From: Gallionellaceae bacterium
Lineage (GTDB): Bacteria > Pseudomonadota > Gammaproteobacteria > Burkholderiales > Gallionellaceae
Assembly (NCBI GenBank): GCA_030834965.1
Contig: JAUQWW010000002.1
Span: 1 to 50,000 of the forward strand
Direction of reading: 5' to 3'
Length of the DNA: 50,000 nucleotides
Shown here: in pieces, positions 8,700-17,647 of the stretch
Layout: every line of letters begins with the position of its first letter
How positions within the stretch are numbered: the first letter of the stretch is position 1
The notes under the pieces: model-generated
Seen by the model: the letters and a program-made list of their open reading frames with translations, nothing else
The model's database searches: none
Told to the model about the DNA's origin: nothing
Position numbers and translations under genes: made by a program

Positions 8700-9914
8700 A
8701 TGCATTCCACAATTATGAGTACACATATCCTTCATCCCACCGGTCTCAAATCACATGTAGTCAATTTTCGCGCCTTGCCGCCGCTATCGCTATACATACA
8801 TATCCCGTGGTGCGTGCGCAAATGCCCTTACTGCGATTTCAATTCGCACGAGGTGCGCGGAGGTTTGCCAGAGCAGGAATATGTGGCCGCTCTGTTGCGC
8901 GACCTGGAACTGGCGCTGCCGCAAATCTGGGGGCGTCCGGTGTATAGCGTATTCATCGGCGGCGGCACACCCAGCCTGCTTTCTGCACAGGCTGTGGGGA
9001 AAATTCTTGATGCGGTGCGCATGCTGCTGCCGCTGGACATGAATGCCGAAGTCACGCTGGAAGCCAATCCCGGCACGGTGGAGGCGGAAAAATTTGCCGG
9101 CTTCCGCGACGCAGGGGTGAATCGCCTGTCGCTTGGCATCCAGAGCTTCAACGATGCACATCTCAAGGCGCTGGGGCGCATTCACAGCGCAGATGAGGCG
9201 CGACGCGCAGTGGAGATTGCACAGCAGCATTTCGACAATATCAATCTCGACCTGATGTATGGCTTGCCGCAGCAGACGCTGGAAGAGGCCGTGCAGGATG
9301 TGCATGAAGCACTGAAATTCTCGCCGCAGCACTTATCCTGCTACCACCTGACCTTGGAACCGAATACGCTGTTCTACCGCTATCCGCCCGCATTGCCGGA
9401 CGATGACATGAGCAGCGCAATGCAGCAGCGCATTGAGGAATTGCTGGCAGCGCAGGGATACGAGCATTACGAAACATCGGCTTTTGCGCAACCAAGAAAA
9501 CAGGCGCGCCACAACCTGAATTACTGGCAGTTCGGCGATTATCTGGGCATAGGCGCGGGCGCACACAGCAAGCTGAGTTTTCACGACAAGGTCATCCGGC
9601 AGGCGCGCTACAAACAACCCCAAGCCTATCTGGAACAGGTGGCACAGGGCGCGCCGGTGCAGACGGAGCATGAGGTGGGGCGTGAGGAACTGGGATTCGA
9701 GTTCATGATGAATGCGCTGCGCCTAAATGAAGGCTTTATCCCTGCGCTGTTTACCGAGCGCACCAGCCTGTCCTTGCTGGCGCTGCGTCGCGAGCTGGAG
9801 CTGGCCGAGCAGCGCGGCCTGTTGTTGCGCCAGCCGCAGCGCATTGCGCCGACCGAACTGGGGCGGCGCTTTCTCAACGATCTGCTACAAATCTTTCTTC
9901 CGGCGGAACACTAG
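8700..9914 (+). CDS. hemW: Radical SAM haem chaperone HemW
   Basis: The radical SAM protein (404 residues from ATG 8700) resembles HemN but belongs to the HemW class, which binds haem and delivers it to haem enzymes. The cluster-binding cysteines are Cys38, Cys42 and Cys45 in [26 protein letters not shown] and [10 protein letters not shown] follow. The C-terminal HemN-type domain is around [18 protein letters not shown] start at 8679 or ATG at 8715 is possible; GGGGG just before 8700 favours that ATG. The last 30 bases overlap the end of trmB on the other strand. In this window it fits with the haem-rich cbb3 oxidase. Confidence 0.9.
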   Translation: MHSTIMSTHILHPTGLKSHVVNFRALPPLSLYIHIPWCVRKCPYCDFNSHEVRGGLPEQEYVAALLRDLELALPQIWGRPVYSVFIGGGTPSLLSAQAVGKILDAVRMLLPLDMNAEVTLEANPGTVEAEKFAGFRDAGVNRLSLGIQSFNDAHLKALGRIHSADEARRAVEIAQQHFDNINLDLMYGLPQQTLEEAVQDVHEALKFSPQHLSCYHLTLEPNTLFYRYPPALPDDDMSSAMQQRIEELLAAQGYEHYETSAFAQPRKQARHNLNYWQFGDYLGIGAGAHSKLSFHDKVIRQARYKQPQAYLEQVAQGAPVQTEHEVGREELGFEFMMNALRLNEGFIPALFTERTSLSLLALRRELELAEQRGLLLRQPQRIAPTELGRRFLNDLLQIFLPAEH

Positions 9915-10583
9915 ATCCCACACTCCGTGCCCCAGCCGCAGACCGCGCTGCTCGAACTTGGTGAGCGGGCGGTAGTCCGGGCGCGGCGCGTAGTCGGCGG
10001 CGCTGTTTTTCAGCAACGGCTCCGCGCTTAATACCGCCAGCACCTGTTCGGCGTAGTCCTGCCAGTCGGTGGCGACATGAATGTACCCGCCGGGTCTGAG
10101 TTTCTGCACCAGTTGTGCTACGAACGGAGTCTGGATCAGCCGGCGCTTGTTGTGGCGCGCCTTGTGCCAGGGATCGGGGAAAAAGATGTGCACGCCGTCC
10201 AGCGCACTATCGGCCAGCATGTCGCGCAGCACTTCGACGGCATCGTGCTGGACGATACGAATATTGCTGAGCTGCCTTTCCTCTATTTGCTTGAGCAGGC
10301 TGCCCACTCCCGGTGTGTGCACCTCGATGGCGAGGTAATCGTTGTCCGGGTGCCCCTGCGCGATCGCGGCTGTGGTCTCGCCCATACCGAAACCGATCTC
10401 AAGAATTTTTGGCGCATCTCTGCCAAAGACGGCTTCGAGGTTCAGTACTTGAGCCGAATAGGGGATGCCATATTGCGGCATCAGTGTGTCATAGCAGCGC
10501 TGTTGCGCATTTGAGACACGTCCTTGGCGCAGCACAAAGCTGCGGATATGCCCAGAGCGTTTCAGGTTGTCACGCTGCTGCAT
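9885..10583 (-). CDS. trmB: tRNA (guanine-N7-)-methyltransferase
   Basis: The 232-residue SAM-dependent enzyme methylates G46 in the tRNA variable loop. It begins [20 protein letters not shown], has the SAM motif [13 protein letters not shown], and carries the family signature [18 protein letters not shown]. The start ATG shares one base with the thiG stop (TGATG), so the two genes are translationally coupled. An upstream extension of the frame overlaps thiG and is not real. The 3' end overlaps hemW tail to tail by 30 bp. Confidence 0.94.
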   Translation of the reverse strand: MQQRDNLKRSGHIRSFVLRQGRVSNAQQRCYDTLMPQYGIPYSAQVLNLEAVFGRDAPKILEIGFGMGETTAAIAQGHPDNDYLAIEVHTPGVGSLLKQIEERQLSNIRIVQHDAVEVLRDMLADSALDGVHIFFPDPWHKARHNKRRLIQTPFVAQLVQKLRPGGYIHVATDWQDYAEQVLAVLSAEPLLKNSAADYAPRPDYRPLTKFEQRGLRLGHGVWDLVFRRKKDL

Positions 10584-11374
10584 CAGGCTTTGCCGATCAT
10601 TCCGCTGGTAGGCGAACTGGGTGACGCGCTGTATAGCTTTTTCGGCATGCGCCCGGCCAGGAATGCTTCGCGGCCGGCCTCCACCGCTTTCTTCATGGCG
10701 GATGCCATCTGCACGGGGTTCTTGGCGGCGGCGATGGCGGTGTTCATCAGCACGCCATGGCAGCCGAGCTCCATTGCAATCGCCGCGTCCGAAGCCGTGC
10801 CCACTCCTGCATCCACGATCACCGGTACTTGTACGCGTTCCATCAGGAGCTGCAGATTCCATGGGTTGAGGATGCCCATGCCGGAGCCGATCAGTGAGGC
10901 CAGCGGCATGATGGCGATGCAGCCGATGTCTTCCAGCTGTTTGGCGATAATGGGGTCGTCCGAGGTATACACCATCACCTGGAAGCCTTCTGCTACCAAC
11001 GTCTTCGCGGCGGCGAGGGTTTCCACCACGTTGGGGTAGAGTGATTGCGGGTCGCCCAGTACTTCGAGCTTGACCAGGCTGTGTCCGTCCAGCAGTTCGC
11101 GCGCGAGGCGCAGGGTACGCACGGCGTCGTCTGCGGTATAGCAGCCTGCTGTGTTGGGCAGCAGCGTGTATTTGGATGGCGGCAGGATTTCCAGCAGACT
11201 GGGTTCGTTCGGATTTTGCCCGATGTTGCTGCGGCGGATCGCAATGGTGATGATTTCCGCACCGCTGGCCTCGACGGCTGCCGTGGTTTCCGCGAAATCC
11301 TTGTATTTGCCGGTGCCGACCAGCAGGCGCGAGTTATAACTTTTGCCCGCGATGAGCAGTGTGTCGTTGTTCAT
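10583..11374 (-). CDS. thiG: Thiazole synthase
   Basis: The 263-residue TIM-barrel enzyme builds the thiazole phosphate half of thiamine from deoxyxylulose phosphate, dehydroglycine and ThiS thiocarboxylate. Family blocks include [20 protein letters not shown] with the Schiff-base lysine region, [14 protein letters not shown] and [20 protein letters not shown]. It lies 14 bp after thiS and overlaps trmB by one base. No thiC or thiE is in the window. Confidence 0.95.
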   Translation of the reverse strand: MNNDTLLIAGKSYNSRLLVGTGKYKDFAETTAAVEASGAEIITIAIRRSNIGQNPNEPSLLEILPPSKYTLLPNTAGCYTADDAVRTLRLARELLDGHSLVKLEVLGDPQSLYPNVVETLAAAKTLVAEGFQVMVYTSDDPIIAKQLEDIGCIAIMPLASLIGSGMGILNPWNLQLLMERVQVPVIVDAGVGTASDAAIAMELGCHGVLMNTAIAAAKNPVQMASAMKKAVEAGREAFLAGRMPKKLYSASPSSPTSGMIGKA

Positions 11375-11388
11375 TTATGTTTCCGTGG

Positions 11389-11598
11389 TTAGCCACCGCC
11401 GACCGCGACGACGATTTCCAGCTTGTCGCCATCTGCCAGCAGATGTTGGTTGAACTGTCCGCGCGGCACGATCTCGCCATTGCGTTCCAGTGCGATACGC
11501 TTGCCGCCCAGTTGCATCTGTTCGAGCAGCACGGCGATGCTGATGGGGCTATCGAAATGGCGCGCTTCGCCATTGATTGAAACTGAAATCACTTTCAA
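11389..11598 (-). CDS. thiS: Sulfur carrier protein ThiS
   Basis: The 69-residue ubiquitin-like carrier ends in VAVGGG. The terminal Gly-Gly is adenylated and turned into a thiocarboxylate that donates sulfur to ThiG. The protein also shows NGEIVPRGQF typical of ThiS. It is first in the leftward thiS-thiG-trmB operon. Only 38 bp separate it from the divergent tRNA gene, too short for a TPP riboswitch, and none is visible. Confidence 0.94.
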   Translation of the reverse strand: MKVISVSINGEARHFDSPISIAVLLEQMQLGGKRIALERNGEIVPRGQFNQHLLADGDKLEIVVAVGGG

Positions 11599-11636
11599 AT
11601 TCTTCTCAGGTTAAGGTAACATCCATTTTACACGAT

Positions 11637-11710
11637 GCGGGCGTCGTATAATGGTAATACCCTAGCTTCCCAAGCTAGAGCCGTGGGTTCGATTCCCATC
11701 GCCCGCTCCA
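11637..11710 (+). tRNA. tRNA-Gly(CCC)
   Basis: The 74-base gene folds into a complete cloverleaf. The acceptor stem GCGGGCG pairs with CGCCCGC, followed by discriminator T and encoded CCA. The anticodon stem CTAGC/GCTAG encloses the loop TTCCCAA, giving anticodon CCC at positions 34-36, which reads GGG. The T arm is GTGGG-TTCGATT-CCCAT with one G-U pair. No integrase or att-like direct repeat was seen beside it. Confidence 0.96.
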
Positions 11711-11872
11711 GTTCACGTGTGTCGCCTTCCCGATTTCTTCTGTGCTGATTCCGGCGTGCCTATCCTTACGTATTGCCTAAATTGTTGTGATTTTAACATG
11801 GCGTGGAGTTGCTTCAGCTCCAGCAAAATATCGGAATTTTATGCCTGATTTTGGGAGTCTCCATATGCATAA

Positions 11873-11891
11873 AATAAGCAGTTTGCTTATT
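11873..11891. repeat. AATAAGC-AGTTT-GCTTATT palindrome
   Basis: A perfect 7-bp inverted repeat with a 5-base spacer. The 19-base core differs by one base (C for G) from the cores at 45832-45850 and 47415-47433. Here it overlaps the stop of a possible 54-codon gene on the minus strand, where it is followed by TTT and could act as a weak terminator. Confidence 0.7.
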
Positions 11892-12051
11892 GGCTTGTCA
11901 TGGCTATCACCTTACGATGCATTTGTTTATTAAAGAAATGCCAATGAGGATGCGCTTTAAGAGCCGTTTGCTGCGCTGCGTTTTTTGTTGCTTCAGGAAT
12001 GAAATAAGCAGCCACATCAAAATCCGTTTTCGGTGAATAACGGACCGGCAT
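11887..12051 (-). CDS. Possible small protein of 54 residues, unknown
   Basis: An uninterrupted minus-strand frame starts at ATG 12051 (MPVRYSPKTDFDVAAYF) and stops with TAA at 11889-11887. Its composition looks protein-like: charged, with a His/Trp/Phe patch HPHWHFFNKQMHRK near residues 34-47. It has no membrane segment. No clear ribosome binding site precedes it, and I recognise no family. It is the only coding candidate in the 713 bp between tRNA-Gly and ccoN. It may be a small gene, a relic or chance. Confidence 0.35.
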   Translation of the reverse strand: MPVRYSPKTDFDVAAYFIPEATKNAAQQTALKAHPHWHFFNKQMHRKVIAMTSQ

Positions 12052-12127
12052 GCTAGGCAATCCAGAATTCGGACATAAATTATCCGGAATGATTAAACAT
12101 TGCGCGCCATTTTTTGATGTTCAGGAC

Positions 12128-12141
12128 TTGATGTAGATCAA
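12128..12141. promoter_or_regulatory. FNR box 1 upstream of ccoN
   Basis: TTGATGTAGATCAA matches the FNR consensus TTGAT-N4-ATCAA at all ten positions. Its centre is 12134.5, the most distal of three boxes spaced exactly 22 bp apart. The window encodes an FNR protein at 22267-22989. Confidence 0.85.
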
Positions 12142-12149
12142 CCGGTTTT

Positions 12150-12163
12150 TTGACGCATGTCAA
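12150..12163. promoter_or_regulatory. FNR-like box 2 upstream of ccoN
   Basis: TTGACGCATGTCAA is a perfect dyad that differs from the FNR consensus by one symmetrical base in each half. Its centre is 12156.5, 22 bp from each neighbouring box. Confidence 0.75.
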
Positions 12164-12171
12164 AAAATATT

Positions 12172-12185
12172 TTGATATGGATCAA
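12172..12185. promoter_or_regulatory. FNR box 3, proximal activator site of ccoN
   Basis: TTGATATGGATCAA matches the FNR consensus at all ten positions, centre 12178.5. If it acts as a class II site at -41.5, transcription would start near 12220, with GATAAA (12209-12214) as a fair -10 box. That gives ccoN a leader of about 200 bases. Confidence 0.85.
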
Positions 12186-12344
12186 TAATTTAGGTGTAAT
12201 TACTCAAGGATAAAACTCGTTATTTGTATGCATTTCCTGACAAATAGACTTGGTTATGCATTATCTTTTGTTAAGTTGCACTTTACTTGCTGTGGTTTGC
12301 TGTGCGATTATTATGGCGGTTAGTAAATGCTGAAAAAAAGGGTA

Positions 12345-12386
12345 CGCCGCCCACATTTTGTTTATTTCAACAAAATGTGGGCGGCG
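12345..12386 (+). other. 17-bp perfect hairpin in the ccoN leader
   Basis: CGCCGCCCACATTTTGT (12345-12361) pairs without mismatch with 12370-12386 around an 8-base loop. It ends 37 bases before the ccoN start and is not followed by a T-run. It would be transcribed from the FNR-linked promoter. A role in mRNA stability, processing or attenuation is possible; none is shown. Confidence 0.85.
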
Positions 12387-12423
12387 CATAAGTTTGTTAA
12401 CTGACTCTAGGGGAGGAGATACT

Positions 12424-13854
12424 GTGGAAGCGACACAAGCGACACCAGTAAAGTACGATATGGACGTGGTCCGATGGTTCACCATCATGGCGGTCGTCTA
12501 TGCAGTTGTAGGTACGCTGATCGGTGTGTATGTGGCATCAGAGTTGGCGTGGCCATTCTTAAACTTCGATATTCCCGAAATTACTTTCGGACGACTGCGA
12601 CCGCTGCATACCAATGCGGTGATTTTCGCGTTTGGTGGTTGTACACTGATGGCCACCGGTTACTATATGGTGCAGCGTACCGGTGGAACCAGGCTATGGA
12701 GCAACGGCTTGGCATGGTTCACCTTCTGGGGCTGGAACCTGATCATCGTGCTGGCCGTCATTACCTTGCCACTGGGGATGACCCAGTCCAAGGAATATGC
12801 GGAGTTGGAATGGCCGATTGATATCTTGATTGCGATTGTGTGGGTGGCATTTGGACTGAACCACATCATGACCAACACGATCCGCAAGACCTCACATATC
12901 TATGTGTCCAACTGGTTCACGATGGCAATGATCGTCATGATCGCTTACCTGCATATAGTGAATAGCCTAGCCATCCCAGTAAGCCTGACCCAATCTGTCT
13001 CGGTGTTTTCTGGAGTGCAGGACGCCATGGTGCAGTGGTGGTGGGGGCACAATGCGGTTGGTTTCTATCTGACTGCAGGCTTCCTGGGTATCATGTATTA
13101 CTTCGTGCCGAAACAATCAGGGCGTCCGGTATTTTCCTATCGCCTGTCAGTGTTGCACTTCTGGACCCTAAGCTTCGGCTACGTCTGGCTGGGCGCGCAC
13201 CATCTGCAATACACTGCATTGCCAGACTGGACGGGCTCCCTGGGGGCTGCGATCTCTCTGGCGATGATCATCCCTTCCTGGGGTGGTGCAATGAACGGAA
13301 TGATGACCTTGTCCGGCGCATGGGACAAGCTGCGCACTGACTACATCCTGCGCTTTCTGGTCACGTCCCTGGCATTCTATGCGATGTCCACCTTCGACGG
13401 TCCGGTCATGGCCATTAAGACCGTGAATGCCTTATCGCATTACACCGACTGGACTGTGGGACACGTTCATGCTGGTGCTCTGGGCTGGATGGCGATGGTT
13501 TCCTTCGGTGCGCTCTACCACATGGTGAAGAAGCTATGGAATACCGAAATGTATTCCGACAGCCTGGTGAATGTGCATTTCTGGGTGGCGTTGATCGGCT
13601 CGGTCATTTACATCGTGGCGATGTGGGTATCCGGGATCATGCAGGGATTGATGTGGCGTGATTATGACGAGTATGGCACCTTGACCTATACCTTTGTTGA
13701 GACTGTTTCCGCCATGCATCCGTACTATGCGATGCGCGCTGTCGGGGGGGCAATTTTCAACCTGGGCACCTGGATCATGCTGTACAACGTGGTGATGACT
13801 GTGCGCCAGGCGAATGCTGCGCGCCGTGTAAGTGCCGTGCCGGCCAACGCATAA
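12424..13854 (+). CDS. ccoN: cbb3-type cytochrome c oxidase subunit I
   Basis: The catalytic subunit (476 residues) is an integral membrane protein with about 12 helices that holds haem b and the haem b3-CuB oxygen-reduction site. Family features include [12 protein letters not shown] (low-spin haem ligand), [18 protein letters not shown] with the CuB histidine, [13 protein letters not shown], and [14 protein letters not shown]. The start is GTG 12424, preceded by a strong GGGGAGGAG site. An upstream in-frame ATG lies inside the leader hairpin and is rejected. ccoO follows after 12 bp. The three upstream FNR boxes imply induction at low oxygen. Confidence 0.96.
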   Translation: MEATQATPVKYDMDVVRWFTIMAVVYAVVGTLIGVYVASELAWPFLNFDIPEITFGRLRPLHTNAVIFAFGGCTLMATGYYMVQRTGGTRLWSNGLAWFTFWGWNLIIVLAVITLPLGMTQSKEYAELEWPIDILIAIVWVAFGLNHIMTNTIRKTSHIYVSNWFTMAMIVMIAYLHIVNSLAIPVSLTQSVSVFSGVQDAMVQWWWGHNAVGFYLTAGFLGIMYYFVPKQSGRPVFSYRLSVLHFWTLSFGYVWLGAHHLQYTALPDWTGSLGAAISLAMIIPSWGGAMNGMMTLSGAWDKLRTDYILRFLVTSLAFYAMSTFDGPVMAIKTVNALSHYTDWTVGHVHAGALGWMAMVSFGALYHMVKKLWNTEMYSDSLVNVHFWVALIGSVIYIVAMWVSGIMQGLMWRDYDEYGTLTYTFVETVSAMHPYYAMRAVGGAIFNLGTWIMLYNVVMTVRQANAARRVSAVPANA

Positions 13855-13866
13855 GGAGAAAAAGAA

Positions 13867-14652
13867 ATGTCTGATCACGACAAAGTTTATTCAACCAAGC
13901 TGCAGGACAAGATCGAACGCAACACTCTGTTGATGTTCGTCGCAGTTGCGTTGGCAGTGGCAGTGGGGGGTATCGTGGAAATCGTGCCATTATTTTATCT
14001 GCCGAATACAGCAATGCTGGGGGGTGATGGCACGATGAATGGCACGGCGCACAAGGATGCAAATGGCAACGTCGTCGCCAGCGTGGTATGGAAACCCCAG
14101 GCAGGCCAGACGCTGGAGGACTGGAAGCCTGGTGATGGCGTGCGGCCCTATAAGCCATTGGAACTTGCTGGGCGCACCGTATTCATTCGCGAGGGCTGCT
14201 ACCTCTGCCATTCGCAGATGATCCGCCCGTTCCGCGACGAGAAAGACCGTTATGGTCACTACTCGATTGCTGAAGAGTCCATGTACGATCACCCATTCCA
14301 ATGGGGCTCCAAGCGAACCGGGCCGGATCTGGCACGAGTCGGGGGCAAATATTCGGACGAGTGGCATCGCCGGCATTTGAAGTACCCGCGTGAAGTTGTG
14401 CCCGAGTCGGTCATGCCCAATTACTTCTTCCTCGAAAAGAAAATGGTTGATCCAGACCAGACCATTAAGACCATGGAAGTGATGGCCAGCATGCCATTCA
14501 ATCCAGTGCCCAGGGATATTTATTCCGCCAGCTACATTGCCAGTGCCAAGGCGCAAGTGGAGGGTAAGACGGAGATGGATGCGGTGATCGCGTTCCTGCA
14601 ATCGTTGGGTAATCATGTGAAGTTCCAGGAAGGCGTGAACTATCGTGACTAA
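13867..14652 (+). CDS. ccoO: cbb3-type cytochrome c oxidase subunit II
   Basis: The membrane-anchored monohaem cytochrome c (261 residues) passes electrons to CcoN. An N-terminal helix (around residues 18-40) is followed by the haem c motif C111-Y-L-C114-H115 in [18 protein letters not shown], a CcoO signature. Met residues typical of axial ligation occur in [15 protein letters not shown] stands before ATG 13867. It is longer than many CcoO proteins because of an extra loop between the helix and the haem motif ([18 protein letters not shown]). Confidence 0.95.
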   Translation: MSDHDKVYSTKLQDKIERNTLLMFVAVALAVAVGGIVEIVPLFYLPNTAMLGGDGTMNGTAHKDANGNVVASVVWKPQAGQTLEDWKPGDGVRPYKPLELAGRTVFIREGCYLCHSQMIRPFRDEKDRYGHYSIAEESMYDHPFQWGSKRTGPDLARVGGKYSDEWHRRHLKYPREVVPESVMPNYFFLEKKMVDPDQTIKTMEVMASMPFNPVPRDIYSASYIASAKAQVEGKTEMDAVIAFLQSLGNHVKFQEGVNYRD

Positions 14653-14854
14653 ACTGATGGAGTACCTGCACACCGATTGGGCGGCAATGACGCTGAATGA
14701 CTGGCTTGGAGTGATATATACGGTGCTGGCATTCGTGGCGATGATTCTGATCTATGTGATGGTGCTCCATCCCAAGCATAAGGAAGCGTTCGACTCGAGG
14801 GCCGATATGGCGCTGCGGGACGCGGATGACTACAATAAATTGGGAGATAAATAA
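14645..14854 (+). CDS. ccoQ: cbb3-type oxidase subunit CcoQ
   Basis: The 69-residue protein has one transmembrane helix ([20 protein letters not shown]) and a charged C-terminal tail, as in CcoQ/FixQ, which stabilises the cbb3 complex. The GTG start at 14645 overlaps the end of ccoO; ATG 14657 is an alternative four codons later. The stop shares one base with the ccoP start, so ccoO, ccoQ and ccoP are tightly coupled. Confidence 0.9.
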   Translation: MTKLMEYLHTDWAAMTLNDWLGVIYTVLAFVAMILIYVMVLHPKHKEAFDSRADMALRDADDYNKLGDK

Positions 14855-15801
14855 TGAGTGATAATCAAAACTCCGATGGCGGCGTGCCTACCACGGGGCA
14901 CATATGGGATGATAATTTGGCCGATTTGACCAACCAGCCGCCACGGTGGTGGATGCTTGGCTTGACTGGCAGCGCAGTTTGGGTTGTGGTGTACTGGCTG
15001 ATGTACCCATCTGTACCGTTTTCAACGAGCGGTACCTTTTTCGAGGGAATCGGCTTGCCAGGGACAGGCAAGTGGACTGCCATCAAGGAGATGCAAGAAG
15101 ACCAGAAAGTCGTTGATGCCGTCCGCATGCCGTTTGAAAATAAAATAAAGGACATGACCCCGGCGGCCATTCTGGCAGACAAGGAATTGTCCGAGTACGT
15201 GGTTCGTTCCGGCAAGGTGCTGTTCGGCGATAACTGTGCCGCCTGTCACGGACAGAATGGTGTGGGGACAGTTGATAAACAAGGTCTGTTCGCGCCTATT
15301 CTGAATGATGATGATTGGCTGTTCGGCGGTACGATCGACAAGATCCATGAAACCATTGTAGGTGGGCGCCAGGCAATCATGACGCCGCATAAGGATAGCC
15401 TCAAACCGGAGCAGATCGATGCCGTAGCCAAATACGTCAAGGCGCTGAGCGAAGGCAAGGGTGATTCTGAGCCGGACGGTAAGAAGGTGTTTATGGAAAG
15501 CGACTGTACTGCGTGTCATGGACCGGATGCCAAGGGAATACAGGCAATGGGTTCAGCTAACCTGACGGACAAGATCTGGCGCTTTGACGGTTCTCTGGAA
15601 GGCATCAAGCGTACTATTGCTTATGGCGTGAATGCAGGTCCGGATTCTCGTATTGCAGTGATGCCCAATTTCAAGGAGGCTGGCAAGCTGAGCGATAGCG
15701 AGATCAAGAAGCTGGCTGTGTATGTGTACAAGTTTGGTGGCGGGATAAAGGACGATGTTCCGGCAGCGGCTCCGGCAGCTGCGGCGCCTTCGGCCAATTA
15801 A
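14854..15801 (+). CDS. ccoP: cbb3-type oxidase dihaem cytochrome c subunit
   Basis: The 315-residue protein carries two c-type haems (C128AAC131H and C218TAC221H) and one membrane helix near residues 30-50 (WWMLGLTGSAVWVVVYWLMY). It receives electrons from soluble cytochrome c and passes them to CcoO. The N-terminal segment HIWDDNLADLTNQPPRWW is a CcoP hallmark. The tail is Ala/Pro-rich. It overlaps ccoQ by one base. Confidence 0.96.
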   Translation: MSDNQNSDGGVPTTGHIWDDNLADLTNQPPRWWMLGLTGSAVWVVVYWLMYPSVPFSTSGTFFEGIGLPGTGKWTAIKEMQEDQKVVDAVRMPFENKIKDMTPAAILADKELSEYVVRSGKVLFGDNCAACHGQNGVGTVDKQGLFAPILNDDDWLFGGTIDKIHETIVGGRQAIMTPHKDSLKPEQIDAVAKYVKALSEGKGDSEPDGKKVFMESDCTACHGPDAKGIQAMGSANLTDKIWRFDGSLEGIKRTIAYGVNAGPDSRIAVMPNFKEAGKLSDSEIKKLAVYVYKFGGGIKDDVPAAAPAAAAPSAN

Positions 15802-15857
15802 TTGCGCATGCATCTGCACGGTGTATGGCCGTACAGGTTTTATGAAAGGGAATTAAA

Positions 15858-15992
15858 ATGTCACGTGACTTTGTTTTCTGGGGTTTGATGATAGGTACCG
15901 CCGGAGCGTTTTCAACGTTGGGCTGGTTATTGTTCATGTTGTGGCGCAACATGAACAAGAGTAAGGACGACAGCAGTAAAGAACACAAGTAA
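15858..15992 (+). CDS. Small single-helix membrane protein after ccoP
   Basis: A 44-codon frame begins at ATG 15858 behind AAAGGGA and ends at TAA 15990-15992. The product is MSRDFVFWGLMIGTAGAFST, then a continuing hydrophobic helix (to about residue 28) and a charged tail ending KDDSSKEHK. The layout resembles CcoQ-like or other small oxidase-associated peptides, but I cannot name the family. It is 56 bp after ccoP and just before the operon terminator, so it is very likely co-transcribed with ccoNOQP. Confidence 0.75.
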   Translation: MSRDFVFWGLMIGTAGAFSTLGWLLFMLWRNMNKSKDDSSKEHK

Positions 15993-16008
15993 GCGCAACC
16001 TGGCAATG

Positions 16009-16042
16009 AAAAAAAAGAGGAGGTCATACTCCTCTTTTTTTC
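16009..16042. terminator. Bidirectional intrinsic terminator after the ccoNOQP operon
   Basis: GAGGAG (16017-16022) and CTCCTC (16029-16034) pair around GTCATA. Eight A's precede and eight T's follow, extending the stem and providing a U-run on either strand. It ends the ccoNOQP transcript before ccoG. Confidence 0.92.
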
Positions 16043-16174
16043 AACTCGCATAACGAACAAATCTCTGCATGGGATTTGCATTATGATATGGAATTCGTAG
16101 GGATATTTCTTGTCTCATTATTCAAGGTGTTCATATCCTATTGAGCAAGGACAAAAAATTGTTAGGAGCAAAGG

Positions 16175-17611
16175 GTGAATAAGCCGCGGCAGGTAGGAGC
16201 AGAGGAGGTTGGCCATTTAACTGATCTTTACCAAGAGCATGAAGAATGGCACGTCAACCTAGGCGAGAAGACCATCCATGCCAAACGGATGCCGGGGCGC
16301 TTTCGCACCCTTAAATACATTACACAATCGATCTGGGTGTTTTTTTTCATCGGCGCCTACATGCGCTGGAACGGCAAGCAGGCGATGATGTTCGACATAC
16401 CGAACCGCCAGTTCCGCTTTTTTGATCTGACGATTCTACCGCAGGACATCTGGATGGTTGCATTGCTGCTGCTGCTGCTGGCGATGACCTTGTTTGCGGT
16501 AACTTCAGTCGCCTCACGTGTGTTCTGTGGTTATTTCTGCTTTCAGACGTCGTGGACCGATTTGTTTACCTGGATCGAAGAGAAAATCGAGGGCAATCCC
16601 CACAAGCGTCATAAGCTGGATGCTGCACCATGGAATGCTGAGAAGATACGCCTCAAATTGCTCAAGCACAGCATCTGGCTGCTTATTGCAGTGCTGACCG
16701 GGGTAAGTTTTTCCATCTGGTTTACCGATGCCTTCGAATATTGGCACAATTTGCTAACATTTAACCTGCCCATGATCGCCTGGGTGGTGCTGATCTCATT
16801 TATTCTGGGAACCTATTATCTTGCCGGATTCATGCGCGAGCAGGTGTGCCTCTGGTTATGCCCCTATTCACGCATCCAGGGGGTGATGTGCGATTCGCAG
16901 ACTCTCCTTCCCACTTATGACGAAAAACGGGGCGAGCCGCGAGGAAAATTGCGCAAGGGGCAACTGGCAGGCAAGGCCACTCAAGGCGATTGTGTCGATT
17001 GCTTCCAGTGCGTGCAGGTGTGCCCTACCGGCATAGATATTCGCGATGGACAGCAATTGGGCTGTATTACCTGTGGTTTGTGCATTGATGCATGCGATTC
17101 AGTGATGGAAAAAGTTGGTCGGCCGCGCGGTCTGATTCGCTATGCCTCGCTGGATGAAATGGATGGGAAGCCGGTCAAGAAGCTGTATCAGCATCCGCGC
17201 ACGTTTGTTTACATCGGGATTCTATTGCTGGCATTGATCGGCATCCTCTATGGCCTGACCCATCTGGGCGCACTCACCCTCAGGGTCGCGCCTGAGCGCC
17301 AGCCCTTGTTTGTGCGCATGAGTGATGGCTCGATCCAGAACAAATACGTATTCAATGTGCTGAACAAGACCGGAAAAGATTTGTATGTCAAGATTAGAGC
17401 CGAAGGCGGCGTGAAAGGCCAGATCATTGTCGATGCGGAAAAACCGCAACTGGTGATACACGGCAGATCCACTCCTTTCACTGTTTTCGTCAAGGCTGCC
17501 GAAGCAAACATTGTCAAGGAGGTAACACCGATTGAGTTTTACGTGGAAAATACCGAAGATCCGAACATGACAGCGGAATACAATACCGTATTCAACGGAC
17601 CCAAACGGTAA
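16175..17611 (+). CDS. ccoG: Cytochrome c oxidase accessory protein CcoG
   Basis: The 478-residue polyferredoxin-like membrane protein is needed for cbb3 assembly; the family has been described as reducing Cu(II) for delivery to CcoN. It has several membrane helices (near 50-70, 90-112, 165-185, 205-225 and 345-365) and two [4Fe-4S] motifs in the segment DCVDCFQCVQVCPTGIDI and CITCGLCIDACD. The periplasmic C-terminal domain is IG-like. It starts at GTG 16175 with AGGAG upstream. It follows the terminator, so it probably has its own promoter, but no FNR box is seen in the 132-bp gap. Confidence 0.95.
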   Translation: MNKPRQVGAEEVGHLTDLYQEHEEWHVNLGEKTIHAKRMPGRFRTLKYITQSIWVFFFIGAYMRWNGKQAMMFDIPNRQFRFFDLTILPQDIWMVALLLLLLAMTLFAVTSVASRVFCGYFCFQTSWTDLFTWIEEKIEGNPHKRHKLDAAPWNAEKIRLKLLKHSIWLLIAVLTGVSFSIWFTDAFEYWHNLLTFNLPMIAWVVLISFILGTYYLAGFMREQVCLWLCPYSRIQGVMCDSQTLLPTYDEKRGEPRGKLRKGQLAGKATQGDCVDCFQCVQVCPTGIDIRDGQQLGCITCGLCIDACDSVMEKVGRPRGLIRYASLDEMDGKPVKKLYQHPRTFVYIGILLLALIGILYGLTHLGALTLRVAPERQPLFVRMSDGSIQNKYVFNVLNKTGKDLYVKIRAEGGVKGQIIVDAEKPQLVIHGRSTPFTVFVKAAEANIVKEVTPIEFYVENTEDPNMTAEYNTVFNGPKR

Positions 17612-17647
17612 TGCTGCTTTAACTTAAATTCAGGAGCAACCACACAT

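Noticed and set aside
11599-11636. TPP riboswitch before thiS
   Set aside because: Only 38 bp separate thiS from the divergent tRNA gene, and no thi-box sequence is present.
11637-12127. Genomic island integrated at tRNA-Gly
   Set aside because: No integrase and no repeat of the tRNA 3' end were found; the flanking genes are ordinary chromosomal genes.
12358-12423. Longer ccoN start at 12358
   Set aside because: It begins inside the leader hairpin, and the added residues are not family-like; GTG 12424 has a strong ribosome site.
15993-16174. FNR box before ccoG
   Set aside because: No TTGAT-N4-ATCAA-like dyad is present in this gap; only the terminator and an AGGAG site are clear.
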